In this document: positions 8,714-17,865 of the stretch, piece after piece
Layout: every line of letters begins with the position of its first letter
Position numbering within the stretch: position 1 is the stretch's first letter
NCBI GenBank assembly: GCA_963762965.1
Contig: CAVXME010000001.1
Location: forward strand, 868,001 to 932,000
DNA length: 64,000 nt
Origin: DATBAX01 sp963762965
Lineage (GTDB): Bacteria > Acidobacteriota > Terriglobia > Terriglobales > Acidobacteriaceae
Direction: 5' to 3'
Notes under the pieces: model-generated
What the model was told of the DNA's origin: nothing
The model's input: the letters and a program-made list of their open reading frames with translations, nothing else
Databases searched by the model: none
Program-made: the position numbers and the translations under genes

Positions 8714-10126
8714 ATGGCAGAAAAACGCACATTATTCGAAAAGATATGGGACGCGCACGTAGTCTGCCTTCCCGTGGACCGGCTGCCGCTTCTTTATATC
8801 GACTTGCATCTGGTGCACGAAGTCACTTCCCCGCAAGCCTTTGACGGGCTGCGAGTAGCCAAGCGCAAGGTTCGCCAGCCCCATCGCACGGTTGCCACCG
8901 TGGACCACAACATACCCACCGAACCTCGCGGCACTCCCATCACCGACCCCATCGCTGCCAGGCAGATTCAGGCGTTGCAGAAAAATTGCAAAGAATTTGG
9001 CGTCCCCTTGTTTGATATGGACTCACCGGAACAGGGCATCGTCCATGTGATCGGGCCGGAGCTGGGGATCACGCAACCGGGCATGACCATCGTCTGCGGA
9101 GACAGCCATACCAGCACCCACGGCGCATTCGGCTCGCTGGCCTTTGGGATTGGAACCTCGGAAGTCGAGCACGTTCTAGCCACACAGTGTCTGCCGCAAC
9201 GCAAGCCGAAGACCATGCTGATCCACGTAAGCGGCAGGCTCGGCGAAGGCATCAGCGCGAAGGATCTGGCACTCGGCATCATCGGACAAATCGGCACCGA
9301 CGGCGCCACCGGCCACGTCATCGAATACGCGGGCGAAGCCGTGCGCGCGCTTTCGATGGAAGGCCGCATGACCCTGTGCAACATGAGCATTGAAGCCGGA
9401 GCCCGCGCGGGCATGGTCGCGCCAGACGAGACCACCATCGCTTACATGAAAGGCCGCCGTTTCACACCCCAAGGCGCTGAGTGGGATAAAGCCATCACGC
9501 ATTGGCGCAGCCTACCTTCCGATCCCGGCGCGCATTACGACACGGTCGTCGAAATTGATGCGTCCAAGCTGGCACCGTTCGTTACCTGGGGGACCAATCC
9601 CGGCATGGTGGTTCCGGTGAGTGGACGGGTGCCGGAATTGTCGGCCATGGGAACCGAAGCCGAGCGCCAGTCCGCAGCGCGCATGCTCGAATACATGGGC
9701 CTCGAACCGGGAACCAGCGTCGAAGACATTCTCGTGGATCGCGTTTTCATCGGTTCCTGCACCAACTCGCGCCTGGAAGATTTACGCGCTGCCGCCCGCG
9801 TGGCCAAGGGACATCATGTGAATGGCAGAGTGCGGGCAATGGTTGTCCCCGGCTCGCAAGTGGTGAAACGGCTGGCCGAGCAGGAAGGACTGCACAAGAT
9901 TTTTCAAGACGCCGGTTTTGAGTGGCGCGAATCCGGATGCTCGATGTGCCTGGGAATGAATCCGGACATCCTGCAACCCGGCGAACGTTGCGCTTCCACC
10001 AGCAATCGCAACTTCGAAGGCCGCCAGGGACGCGGCGGACGCACCCACCTGGTCAGCCCCATGATGGCCGCCGCAGCCGCCATCGCGGGACACTTTACCG
10101 ACATTCGCAACTGGCATTTTAACTAG
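8714..10126 (+). CDS. leuC: 3-isopropylmalate dehydratase large subunit
   Basis: Aconitase-family catalytic subunit of isopropylmalate isomerase, second step of leucine biosynthesis, acting with LeuD. The 470 residues match the usual LeuC length. Hallmarks include TLFEKIWDAHVV at the N-terminus, GDSHTSTHGAFG, and the three [4Fe-4S] cluster cysteines: one in VFIGSCTNSRLEDL and two in ESGCSMCLGMNPD. The gene ends 20 bp before the leuD start, so the pair forms an operon. Nothing unusual was seen. Confidence 0.98.
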   Translation: MAEKRTLFEKIWDAHVVCLPVDRLPLLYIDLHLVHEVTSPQAFDGLRVAKRKVRQPHRTVATVDHNIPTEPRGTPITDPIAARQIQALQKNCKEFGVPLFDMDSPEQGIVHVIGPELGITQPGMTIVCGDSHTSTHGAFGSLAFGIGTSEVEHVLATQCLPQRKPKTMLIHVSGRLGEGISAKDLALGIIGQIGTDGATGHVIEYAGEAVRALSMEGRMTLCNMSIEAGARAGMVAPDETTIAYMKGRRFTPQGAEWDKAITHWRSLPSDPGAHYDTVVEIDASKLAPFVTWGTNPGMVVPVSGRVPELSAMGTEAERQSAARMLEYMGLEPGTSVEDILVDRVFIGSCTNSRLEDLRAAARVAKGHHVNGRVRAMVVPGSQVVKRLAEQEGLHKIFQDAGFEWRESGCSMCLGMNPDILQPGERCASTSNRNFEGRQGRGGRTHLVSPMMAAAAAIAGHFTDIRNWHFN

Positions 10127-10146
10127 TCAGATTGCAGAGAGACATC

Positions 10147-10758
10147 ATGCAACCGTTTCGCACACACACCGGCAAGGTCGCGCCGCTCGATCGGGCGAAC
10201 GTGGACACCGATCAAATCATCCCCAAGCAATTCTTAAAACGAATCGAACGCACCGGCTTTGGAGAATTTCTGTTCTACGATTGGCGCCGCGGAAAAGATG
10301 GCCAGCCTGACCCGTCATTCACTCTCAATCAGCCGCGCTATGCCGGCGCCAGCATTCTAGTAGCAGGAAAGAATTTCGGTTGCGGCTCGTCGCGTGAGCA
10401 TGCCGTCTGGTCTCTCGAAGACTTCGGATTTCGCGCCATCATCGCGCCTTCATTCGCCGACATCTTCGCCAACAACTGCGTGCAGAATGGCGTCCTCGCG
10501 TGTGTTCTGGAAGAAATCGAAGTCAACGAAATCATGCAACGCGCCGCGAACGTCGCTGCCTATCAGCTCACTATCGATCTCGAACAATGCAAAGTGCAGG
10601 ATGATCGCGGCCTTTCGGCAACTTTCCAGATCGAGAAGACGACTCGCCATCGCTTACTGAACGGTCTCGACGACATCGGACTGACTCTGTTGCAGGAGGC
10701 CGACATTGCGGCCTATGAAGCGCGGCATCCCGTGCCGGCTTCTACGAAACAACTTTAA
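10147..10758 (+). CDS. leuD: 3-isopropylmalate dehydratase small subunit
   Basis: Swivelling small subunit of isopropylmalate isomerase, 203 residues, the normal LeuD length. Visible signatures are PLDRANVDTDQIIPKQFL near the N-terminus and NFGCGSSREHAVWSL, the conserved serine/arginine substrate loop. The ATG at 10147 is chosen over an in-frame TTG at 10132 because a purine-rich CAGAGAGA lies just upstream and LeuD proteins begin at this point. It is cotranscribed with leuC and followed by a strong hairpin terminator. Confidence 0.98.
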   Translation: MQPFRTHTGKVAPLDRANVDTDQIIPKQFLKRIERTGFGEFLFYDWRRGKDGQPDPSFTLNQPRYAGASILVAGKNFGCGSSREHAVWSLEDFGFRAIIAPSFADIFANNCVQNGVLACVLEEIEVNEIMQRAANVAAYQLTIDLEQCKVQDDRGLSATFQIEKTTRHRLLNGLDDIGLTLLQEADIAAYEARHPVPASTKQL

Positions 10759-10780
10759 AAGATTGAATACGAACTGGGTG

Positions 10781-10821
10781 CCCCGTCCTTCCCGCGCTTT
10801 TTGCGGGAGGGCGGGGCTTTT
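10781..10821 (+). terminator. Rho-independent terminator after leuCD
   Basis: A GC-rich hairpin (left arm 10781-10795, right arm 10803-10816, one bulged base, short T-rich loop) is followed by CTTTT. It lies 23 bp after the leuD stop and is oriented for the leuCD transcript. Confidence 0.8.
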
Positions 10822-10831
10822 CGTGCATCCC

Positions 10832-10880
10832 AAATGCAGAGATCCTTCGCGGCGCAAAGAACGCTTGCTCAGGATGACAA
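10832..10880. repeat. Intergenic element resembling a dispersed acidobacterial repeat
   Basis: This intergenic stretch contains GATCCTTCGC near the left end and GCTCAGGATGAC near the right end, forming an imperfect palindrome (ATCCT...AGGAT). On the reverse strand it reads TCATCCTGAGC...GCGAAGGATCT. From memory this is a motif scattered between genes in many Acidobacteriota and other soil genomes. Only one copy is seen in this window, so the repeat status is inferred, not shown. Confidence 0.45.
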
Positions 10881-10892
10881 GGGTTTCGGGTG

Positions 10893-11429
10893 TTACTTAA
10901 CCGGCATGGCCGGTGCAACCGGTGGCGCCGCCGTCAGCAACGGCTTCACCGAATCCGGCAGCTTGTCCGCATTGGCTAACAGCAAACTCACCTGCCATAT
11001 CTGCGTATCGGAAAGCGATTCTTTAAAGCCCGGCATTCCCGTCAGACGGATGCCATTGGCAGCCTTCCAGTAAGTTTCTCCCGGCTCGTCATCGGTAACG
11101 CCCGTGCCCTGCAAAAGCCGTGGCGGCTTGGGAAACATGCCTCTGGCGATCGCGGTCGGGGATCCGTCCGAAAAACCGTGGCACACGGCGCAGTTCTCGC
11201 GGTAAACCTGGGCCCCGGCTTTGAAGTTGTTCTCATCGGCGGGGATGGGAACACTCTTGGGCATTTCTTTGGCGACTCGGGCGTCGAGCGCACGGTGCGC
11301 CATCATGCGCTCGAATGGCATTGGCGCAGAGGACGTCGCCACCGGCGCATTCCCCGAGGAGAAATAAGCGTAAACCCCTAACGGCACGGCAATGACGCCG
11401 AGGATCAAACCGTAGATGAAAGCCTTCAA
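10893..11429 (-). CDS. Membrane-anchored class I cytochrome c
   Basis: Mono-haem c-type cytochrome of 178 residues. An N-terminal membrane segment (residues 3-24) tethers a periplasmic domain. The haem motif CAVCH is at residues 80-84, and a GMPGF methionine about 50 residues later is the likely sixth ligand. The spacing and the DTQIWQVSLLLAN helix match cytochrome c of the CytC-oxidase/photosynthetic donor type. The start is the TTG at 11427-11429 because GAGGAG lies 7 bases upstream; an upstream TTG at 11444 lacks such a site. A C-terminal Ala/Pro tail is disordered. Electron partners are unknown; no oxidase gene is adjacent. Confidence 0.88.
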   Translation of the reverse strand: MKAFIYGLILGVIAVPLGVYAYFSSGNAPVATSSAPMPFERMMAHRALDARVAKEMPKSVPIPADENNFKAGAQVYRENCAVCHGFSDGSPTAIARGMFPKPPRLLQGTGVTDDEPGETYWKAANGIRLTGMPGFKESLSDTQIWQVSLLLANADKLPDSVKPLLTAAPPVAPAMPVK

Positions 11430-11436
11430 GAGCGCG

Positions 11437-11442
11437 CTCCTC
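11437..11442 (-). promoter_or_regulatory. Shine-Dalgarno that sets the cytochrome c start
   Basis: GAGGAG on the minus strand lies 7 bases before the TTG at 11427-11429. It argues for that TTG rather than the in-frame TTG fifteen bases upstream. Confidence 0.6.
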
Positions 11443-11497
11443 AAACAGAAATCGAAAATCGGAGTTTACACCGAATCATCCGCCTGAGACCACCAGC

Positions 11498-11524
11498 AAA
11501 AACGCCGCCCGTAGGCGGCGTTTT
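11498..11524 (-). terminator. Rho-independent terminator after the first FecR-like gene
   Basis: A perfect stem of AAAACGCCGCC with GGCGGCGTTTT encloses a CGTA loop (11510-11513), with A/T tracts on both sides. It lies 20 bp after the stop of the minus-strand gene 11544-13694 and ends before the cytochrome gene. It could also work in the other direction. Confidence 0.85.
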
Positions 11525-11543
11525 CGAACCAGTAAACCAATTC

Positions 11544-13694
11544 TTATTTGTGATGCCCGCCGCGGCCTCCACCGCCGTGTCCACCACCACTGTGTCCACC
11601 TCCGCCGCTATGTCCGCCGGAACTTCCGTGCGAACTTTCGGAGTGGCTGCCGCCATGGGAACCACCGCCACCGGAGCTATGCGGCGCTGAGTAACTCCGG
11701 CTGGGGGCTGGATAACCATGCCCCGAGTAACCGCCGTAGCCACCACCACGTGATCCGCCGTAGCTCGGTCCGCCATAGGACGGCCGCCCATAAGAAGGTC
11801 TCTCATAAGAAGACCCACCGGATCGTGGAGATTCGTATCGCTGCGAAGACTGGGAATACGATCTGCCGGAATAGCCGCCGCGGTTTTCCGATTCATAGCT
11901 GCGCGGCGCCGGCAACACCCGGCCCGTCGGACGCGGCACGTTGTTCACTCTGCCACGCTCGGCGTTCGAGTTTTCCGAAGGCCGCGGAATAGACCGCGAT
12001 CCCATGGACGACTCGTTATTCCTGCCCATCTCGCCACGATTCGAACCCTCGTTTGACCGGTTCATGCTGGCCGGAGGACGCGGCACATTGCGTCCACCTT
12101 GCGCAGCTTGTGCACCAGAAGGTCCGCGCTGTTCAGGACGGAACGATCCGGAGCCGTTGTGAGAAGGCATCCCCAATCGGCTGACCACAGGACGTGATAC
12201 CGCAGGACGTGATAATGATCGCTGCGGCGCACCGGGCGCGCCAGCCCTTCCGCCCAGCCTGGCTTCCCGCGCCGGGCCTACGCTCAAATGATTCAACGGC
12301 TGCGCATTCCGCAAGTCGCCAGGGGAAACACGTGAGAAATTCCGGTTCACTGGCAAACCATGCTCCAGCGTATTGCGTGAAATCGCATGGAAACCGCCGC
12401 GTGCGTTCATGTTTACTGACCGCCGCTGCCAGTCCCCACCGCGCCAGCCGCGGTTGAACCCTTCGTGAAAGCGTTCGAAGTTGTTAAACCGGCTGTTGTA
12501 AAAATTCACGCCATGGAAATATCCCCAGCCATAGTGATACCAGGGAAAGAATGGCTCCCCGAATCCCAGGGGGCACCAACCGAACCCAAAACCAAATCCA
12601 CCGCCATACCACGAAACCAGCGCCGGAGCGTACCATCCTCGGGCCCAGCCGCCGTAGTAGGGGCCAGGAGCCCATCCCCAATAACCGCCGAAGCTTACCC
12701 AGCGGCCATAGTGAAAAGGAGCGAAGCCCCAGGGAGCAGAGTCCTGCCAGGTCCAGCCCCAGGGGTCTTCATAGATCCAGTTGCCATTCGTGTAGGGCGC
12801 CCAGTCCGAACCGACGCCGTTGGGGACCCAGACATTGCCGTACTGCTCAGTGTTCTGCCAGGTCCCGTTGTTGTCGAGATCTTCGGACCCTATCACATCG
12901 GGAGAAACATAACGGCTGGATTGCGAAGAATCGGCGCGCCGGTCGCGGCTCTCGCACCATTCGTCGAAACTGTCGGGCGAAGGTGCGGAGGTGGTTTGCA
13001 CCGTCAGCGAATCTCCGTTCGTAAAGCGGGCCTGGGTGTGAGCTTTCACCCGCACCGCCGGACCTTGTCCGCTGGCCTCGCCTTCCCCTCTCCACACGGT
13101 GACAACGGTTGCATCGCCGTTGGGATCAACATCAAAACGATAGTCGCCGGTCTTCAAAATCGTGAAAGCCTGATTCGGGGTATCGACCTCGTAGGTCTCA
13201 CCCTCGAACAAGTGCCGGATGTGGGCGTTCAACGTTCCTTGGTGCAGGGTCACTTGCGCGGCATTGTCGGCCACATTGGTAAGTGTGAGGCTGCTCTCCG
13301 AACCCAAGCGCAGCAGACCGGTGCCAAGATTCAACTCGGCTCGGGAGTTCTTGTCTGCCCAAACATTGTCCGCATTGGTGAGCGGGCGATTCACCGCGCC
13401 TTCCACCCAATCGCCGGTTCCGGCAGGCTGGACCGATACCGATCCCGTCATGTATTGCAAACGTGCCACGCGGCTCGCCGGTTCCTGGTCCGTACGGCCC
13501 GGTTGCGCGCCATCGGGAGGGGGCGGTGCCGATTGGGCCATCGGCGTTTCCAAAGGCTGATCGGCCGCAGATGGCTGATCTGTCGCTGGCGGCTGGTTCG
13601 ATGGCTGATCGTTCTGCGCCACCGCTGCCGCAAAAGTAAACGACCACACCGTAAGAATAAGACTTGCGAAAAGTAAGCGTTTTAGGGCACGCAT
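11544..13694 (-). CDS. Exported FecR-domain protein with WGW-rich region and Gly/His-rich tail
   Basis: Secreted or surface protein of 716 residues, function unknown. A signal peptide (to about residue 27) and a Gln/Pro linker are followed by a FecR-like domain at about 60-190, including YMTGSVSVQPAGTGDWVEGA and LRLGSESSLTLTN. Next comes a Trp/Gly/Tyr/Pro-rich region (about 240-390) with repeated WGW and APxxYGRW motifs, as in DUF6600-type proteins. The last 300 residues are low complexity: Arg/Pro/Ser-rich, ending in a Gly/His/Ser-rich tail. The ATG at 13692-13694 has GAAGGA upstream. It is a paralogue of the gene just upstream (13954-16101). The tail could bind metal or polyanions, which is speculation. 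Confidence 0.8.
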   Translation of the reverse strand: MRALKRLLFASLILTVWSFTFAAAVAQNDQPSNQPPATDQPSAADQPLETPMAQSAPPPPDGAQPGRTDQEPASRVARLQYMTGSVSVQPAGTGDWVEGAVNRPLTNADNVWADKNSRAELNLGTGLLRLGSESSLTLTNVADNAAQVTLHQGTLNAHIRHLFEGETYEVDTPNQAFTILKTGDYRFDVDPNGDATVVTVWRGEGEASGQGPAVRVKAHTQARFTNGDSLTVQTTSAPSPDSFDEWCESRDRRADSSQSSRYVSPDVIGSEDLDNNGTWQNTEQYGNVWVPNGVGSDWAPYTNGNWIYEDPWGWTWQDSAPWGFAPFHYGRWVSFGGYWGWAPGPYYGGWARGWYAPALVSWYGGGFGFGFGWCPLGFGEPFFPWYHYGWGYFHGVNFYNSRFNNFERFHEGFNRGWRGGDWQRRSVNMNARGGFHAISRNTLEHGLPVNRNFSRVSPGDLRNAQPLNHLSVGPAREARLGGRAGAPGAPQRSLSRPAVSRPVVSRLGMPSHNGSGSFRPEQRGPSGAQAAQGGRNVPRPPASMNRSNEGSNRGEMGRNNESSMGSRSIPRPSENSNAERGRVNNVPRPTGRVLPAPRSYESENRGGYSGRSYSQSSQRYESPRSGGSSYERPSYGRPSYGGPSYGGSRGGGYGGYSGHGYPAPSRSYSAPHSSGGGGSHGGSHSESSHGSSGGHSGGGGHSGGGHGGGGRGGHHK

Positions 13695-13894
13695 AAGAAT
13701 CCTTCTTCTGAGGAACAATCTGGGATCATGCTCCTCAAAGCACGAACTATCCTGACATCAGATTAAACCCTAAAGAGAATAAGGAGTTGCGCACCACCGG
13801 GGAGCGCTGAGGGGCCCCCTTTTAAGGACGTTGGGGAGCGATCCATCTGTTGCGAATAGGGGACTTATGGATTTCTTGGCAGGCTGAAAAGGGA

Positions 13895-13927
13895 GGGAGC
13901 TTCTCGATATCTTATCGAGAAGCTCCC
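13895..13927 (-). terminator. Rho-independent terminator after the second FecR-like gene
   Basis: A perfect 14-bp inverted repeat (13895-13908 with 13914-13927, 5-base loop) lies 27 bp beyond the stop codon at 13954 and is followed on the minus strand by a CCCTTTT stretch. It separates the two paralogous FecR-like genes, so each is probably its own transcript. Confidence 0.8.
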
Positions 13928-13953
13928 GGTCTGTTTCCCATTTTGGAACCACA

Positions 13954-16101
13954 CTACTTGTTGTCCTTGTCTTTGTCCTTGTCTTTATCCTTCGGCTTTT
14001 CTTTCTCTTCTTTTGGAGGCTTTGCCGGCGGCTTGGGAACCGTTCGTTCCGGCGGAGCAGCCTGACGCTCTGGAGCGGCCGCCGGCCGGTTGTCGGCTGG
14101 CGGACGCGGCGGCGCGGAACGGTTCATGTTGTCAGGCTGCCGCTGCGGCGGTTGCGCAGCCGGTGTGGCTTCCTTTTGCGGAGCAGGAACGTTCCGATCC
14201 ATCGAATCGGGCGTCCTTGGCTGGCGCTGTTCTGGCGCTTGCGTGTCCCGATTTGGGCTTGCCGGGGGCATCTGATTGGGAGACATTGGTCTCGGCGGCG
14301 GCGCTGGATTGCCATTCCCATTCGGCGGCCGCGGAACCGATTGTTGTGGATTCCCATTCCCCATAGGCTGTGCGGAATTCGGGTTGCCATTCGGACGACC
14401 CGCCGATCGATCCGGACTGGCATTGACCGGCCCGGCGTTGCCATTCATCGTTCCCGGGTTTCGTGGAGCTTCATTGGGGTTCCCCGGCGCGTTGTTCCTC
14501 GGCGGAGCCATATGGTTATTCGGCATAACCGTATTGTTTGCGCCACGGTTCTGCGCTGGCGGAGGAGGTGGTGGCGGCAACTTGGCACGAATCTGCTGCA
14601 CGCTCTGCGCATCCAGCGGACGTCCCGGATTTCTCGCCAGCGCATCCTGTTTCGCGGCAAACGGAATTGGCCGTGCAGGAGGTGCAGTTTTGGTGACGAC
14701 CGCACGCTGTACCGCTTGCGCCGGAGGCGCTGCGGCTTTCATTCCAGCATGCACTCCGAGAACGCTGTTCCTGACCGGTGCCACGGGCGCGGCAGCCGCC
14801 ATGGGGGCTCGTTGGATGTCAGCTGCGGAAACCTGAACCGCAACCTTCCTCACCGATTGACCACTCGACATGGAACTTGCCGAAACCGCGATGAACGCTC
14901 CGGGCTGCGTCCGGTTGGCGTAATGAATGTTATTAATCACCGTGGTGTTGTTGTAGTAGTTGTTGATCACCGTCACGTTGGTGACATGGATGTTGGTGAC
15001 ATTCACATTGGTAAAGTAACGTTGGCTCACGTGATACGGCGGAATGTAGGGTTCGTTGTAGCCCAGCGGGAACCATCCGACTCCCCCGCCGCCGCCAAAT
15101 CCTCCACCGACAGAAACCCCGACTCCCCAACCGCCGCCACCCACAAAAGCGACTAGCGCTGGTGCATAAACGGGGCGAGCGGTGACCACCATCGGTCCCG
15201 GAGTCCATCCCCAATACCCGCCGGTGTAAACCCAGCGGCCATAGTGGGATGGCGCAAATCCCCAGGGAGCATCGTCCACCCAGGTCCAGCCCCAGGGCTC
15301 GACCCAAAGCCAATGTCCGTCGTGATAAGGAGCCCAGCCGGCAGCGACTTGAGTCGGCGCCCACACCGGCCCATAGCCGGGGACGACGCGCCAGGTTCCG
15401 TATTCGTCGAGATCGGCGGCACCGACAACGTCCGGCGAAACGTATTGAGCCGATTGTGAATGCGCCTCGCGATCTATGCGAACCCGGCACCAATCGTCGA
15501 ATCCGTCAAAAGCCGGGGCGTCATAGAACTGCGCTTGCAGCGACTGGCCGTTGCTGAAACTGACCTGCTGACCGGAGCGCACTTCCACCGAGGGCCCATC
15601 CCCGGTGGCCTGCCCTTCGCCATCGCGGACGGTCACCAGAGTCGTATCTCCATCCGGATCAACGTCGAAGCGATAGTTGCCGGGTCGGGTGACAGTGAAG
15701 GCAAGGTTGGGAGTGTCAACTTCATAGATTTCGCCGTCGTACAGATGGCGCACCCACAAATTCAGCGTGCCCTGATCGAGCTCGACTTGAACGTCTTCAT
15801 CGTCGAGATTGGTCAGCGTGAGACTGGTTTCCGAGCTCAAGCGCAGCGCGGAACTGCCTAAATGCAATTCCGTGCGCGATTCCTGGTCTGTCCACACCCG
15901 ATCCGCAGTGGTCAAGGGACGGTTAATGGCCGCGCCTACCCAATCATCCACTCCGCCCGGCTGGATGGAAACTTGTCCTGAGATATAGCGGATATCGGCG
16001 GCCCGGCCCGGGGGATCGTCGTCCGCCGAAGCCAAACCAGCCCAAAGAGTTACGACTAGCCCAACCAACAGCACCGATGCGAACCGCTTTGCAGTATTCA
16101 T
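13954..16101 (-). CDS. Exported FecR-domain protein, paralogue with Pro/Asn-rich tail
   Basis: 715 residues, same architecture as the neighbouring gene: signal peptide (residues 1-26), FecR-like domain (about 35-165, with RYISGQVSIQPGGVDDWVGA) and a Trp-rich WGW/APSHYGRW region (about 215-330). A V/T/N-rich segment with repeated VTNIHVTNVTVINNYY follows. The C-terminal 250 residues are Pro/Asn/Ala-rich and finish in a Lys/Asp repeat (KDKDKDKDKDNK). The ATG at 16099-16101 has GGAGAG upstream. The FecR domain here is not linked to a sigma factor or TonB receptor, so it is unlikely to be an anti-sigma factor. A role in the cell surface or extracellular matrix is a guess. Confidence 0.8.
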   Translation of the reverse strand: MNTAKRFASVLLVGLVVTLWAGLASADDDPPGRAADIRYISGQVSIQPGGVDDWVGAAINRPLTTADRVWTDQESRTELHLGSSALRLSSETSLTLTNLDDEDVQVELDQGTLNLWVRHLYDGEIYEVDTPNLAFTVTRPGNYRFDVDPDGDTTLVTVRDGEGQATGDGPSVEVRSGQQVSFSNGQSLQAQFYDAPAFDGFDDWCRVRIDREAHSQSAQYVSPDVVGAADLDEYGTWRVVPGYGPVWAPTQVAAGWAPYHDGHWLWVEPWGWTWVDDAPWGFAPSHYGRWVYTGGYWGWTPGPMVVTARPVYAPALVAFVGGGGWGVGVSVGGGFGGGGGVGWFPLGYNEPYIPPYHVSQRYFTNVNVTNIHVTNVTVINNYYNNTTVINNIHYANRTQPGAFIAVSASSMSSGQSVRKVAVQVSAADIQRAPMAAAAPVAPVRNSVLGVHAGMKAAAPPAQAVQRAVVTKTAPPARPIPFAAKQDALARNPGRPLDAQSVQQIRAKLPPPPPPPAQNRGANNTVMPNNHMAPPRNNAPGNPNEAPRNPGTMNGNAGPVNASPDRSAGRPNGNPNSAQPMGNGNPQQSVPRPPNGNGNPAPPPRPMSPNQMPPASPNRDTQAPEQRQPRTPDSMDRNVPAPQKEATPAAQPPQRQPDNMNRSAPPRPPADNRPAAAPERQAAPPERTVPKPPAKPPKEEKEKPKDKDKDKDKDNK

Positions 16102-16594
16102 AAGCTCTCCAGTCTTGTCACTCAAACATGCGCCGAACCGTCACTCGCTCACCAGATCACTTATGATGAGCACGTCCCAATTGCGTCTAAACACAGTAGC
16201 ACTTGCGCAGTTGCGCGGGGATTGCAAAACTCCGAAGTAACTGGCACAGGTCAAGCCGCACGAAGGGCGTAAGTCGATGAATCTTAACCCTGATTGTAAA
16301 ATTTCGAGATGAACTTCTTATTCCGAAGCACCAACTTGGTACTCCCATTCCGCTGCGTTTATCGAGTGGTAAGAGAAGCATGTGCTACAATGACTTTGCG
16401 GTTAATACCACGGTTGTGTGGTGCGGTTCCGACAAGGTTAAGAAGTTAAGATCCTGATCCAAGACTTCCCGCCCTGCTGTATCCTCCGTAGATTTTTCGC
16501 TAATTCAGACTAAGACTGGCCAACAGCCATAGCTTAGCCACGCGGATTCGTGTGTGCAAGCACGCTATAGCCAGACAGAAAGAACTATCAATCA
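16102..16594. other. 493-bp intergenic region between divergent genes
   Basis: No credible gene is present; the only short frame (16187-16381, minus) has no recognisable features. The region must hold the promoters for the FecR-like gene and for the RNA helicase. A TACAAT hexamer at 16386-16391 lacks a matching -35. Short inverted repeats (CGTG...CACG at 16549-16564) lie in what would be the helicase leader. A long leader is common for cold-inducible helicases, but nothing here proves it. Confidence 0.4.
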
Positions 16595-17854
16595 ATGACA
16601 CAATTTTCAGAACTGCCGATCCGGCCCCAGATCCTGGAGCAACTGTCGGCAGCCAATTTTTCCACAATGACCCCGGTGCAAGCCGCCGCGATTCCTCAAG
16701 CTCTTGAAGGCAAAGACGTTTTGGCGACCGCCCAGACCGGAACCGGCAAGACACTCGCGTTCCTGATCCCTGTGCTGGAGCAGCTGCTAAAGTCGCACAT
16801 CCCGGCCATCACCGCGCTGGTGCTGGTTCCCACGCGGGAACTGGCCATGCAAGTCGCGGCCCAGTATGACGCGCTGCGCGGCAAAAGGCTGGCAGCGGCA
16901 GCAATCGTGGTCGGCGGCCTGCCCGAAAGGCAGCAACTCGCTTCCCTACGCAGCGGCGCACGCCTCATGGTCGCAACTCCCGGCCGTCTGGAAGATTTTC
17001 TCGACCGCAAGCTGGTCGATTTCCGCGGAACCTCGATTCTGGTGTTGGACGAAGCCGATCGCATGCTGGATATGGGATTTCTTCCCTCCATCCGCCGCAT
17101 TGTTTCGGTCCTGCCGGCACAACGCCAGACCCTGTGCTTTTCCGCCACCTTGCCCGACGCAGTCGCGCAACTGACGAACAAATATATGAGGACTCCGGTG
17201 CGCGTCGCTTTGGGATCAACCCTGAAGCCCGCGGAGAACGTACGCATGCAGGCTTTCGAGGTTTCCGGCGATCGCAAACAGCAGGTGCTCAATGGTCTGC
17301 TTTCAAACGAAACTGGCCGCTGCCTGATTTTCGTCCGGACGAAACATGGTACGGAACGGCTGGCCCGGCGACTCACCCGCGACGGTTTTTCCGCCGCCAT
17401 GATTCACGGCGACCGCTCGCAATCCCAACGCACCGCCGCACTCGCTGGATTTCAGCAGGGCCGGATTCGCATTCTGGTGGCGACTGATCTGGCTTCCCGC
17501 GGCATCCACGTACAGGACATCGCGCACGTCATCAACTACGACTTGCCGGCCGTGGCGGAAGACTTCATCCATCGTGTAGGACGAACCGCGCGCGCCGGAG
17601 AAGTTGGCTTGGCCACGACGCTCTACGGACGCGACCAGGCTGGCGATCTGCGCCAGATCGAGCGCGCACTCGGCATTCGCATCGAGCGCAAGCAGGCGGA
17701 CTTTGATGCTTCCGTGAAGCCCGAGTCCGGCAAGGAAAAACGGACATGGGAAGATCGTAGCGAAGAACACGATAATTTTGACGCCGTTGCCTCAAGAACA
17801 AGGATGGTCCGTTTGCCGGGAGAAACCCTGCAAAGACACACAGCCCGCGCCTAG
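16595..17854 (+). CDS. DEAD-box ATP-dependent RNA helicase, RhlE-like
   Basis: Cytoplasmic RNA-unwinding ATPase of 419 residues with both RecA-like domains. Motifs in order: Q-motif region (PVQAAAIPQAL), Walker A (AQTGTGKT), PTRELA, Ib TPGR, DEAD as VLDEADRMLDMG, SAT (FSATLP), then in domain 2 FVRTKHGTERLA, ATDLASRGIHVQDI and HRVGRTARAG. The order and spacing are those of the RhlE/CsdA group. The C-terminal extension is short (about 50 residues) and basic, shorter than in typical RhlE. The likely role is ribosome assembly or RNA turnover in the cold. It converges with the ASPIC/UnbV gene with an 11-bp gap. Confidence 0.96.
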   Translation: MTQFSELPIRPQILEQLSAANFSTMTPVQAAAIPQALEGKDVLATAQTGTGKTLAFLIPVLEQLLKSHIPAITALVLVPTRELAMQVAAQYDALRGKRLAAAAIVVGGLPERQQLASLRSGARLMVATPGRLEDFLDRKLVDFRGTSILVLDEADRMLDMGFLPSIRRIVSVLPAQRQTLCFSATLPDAVAQLTNKYMRTPVRVALGSTLKPAENVRMQAFEVSGDRKQQVLNGLLSNETGRCLIFVRTKHGTERLARRLTRDGFSAAMIHGDRSQSQRTAALAGFQQGRIRILVATDLASRGIHVQDIAHVINYDLPAVAEDFIHRVGRTARAGEVGLATTLYGRDQAGDLRQIERALGIRIERKQADFDASVKPESGKEKRTWEDRSEEHDNFDAVASRTRMVRLPGETLQRHTARA

Positions 17855-17865
17855 GCCATCGCAAT

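Noticed and set aside
12465..13676. 403-codon open frame opposite the first FecR-like gene
   Set aside because: Shadow of a GC-rich, low-complexity gene; no ribosome site or recognisable domain, while the opposite strand has signal peptide, FecR domain and terminator.
14152..15156. 334-codon Arg-rich open frame opposite the second FecR-like gene
   Set aside because: Composition is the complement of the Pro/Asn/Trp-rich coding strand; no domain and no start signal.
16187..16381. 64-codon minus-strand frame in the 493-bp gap
   Set aside because: No ribosome site, no signal or domain; composition not gene-like.
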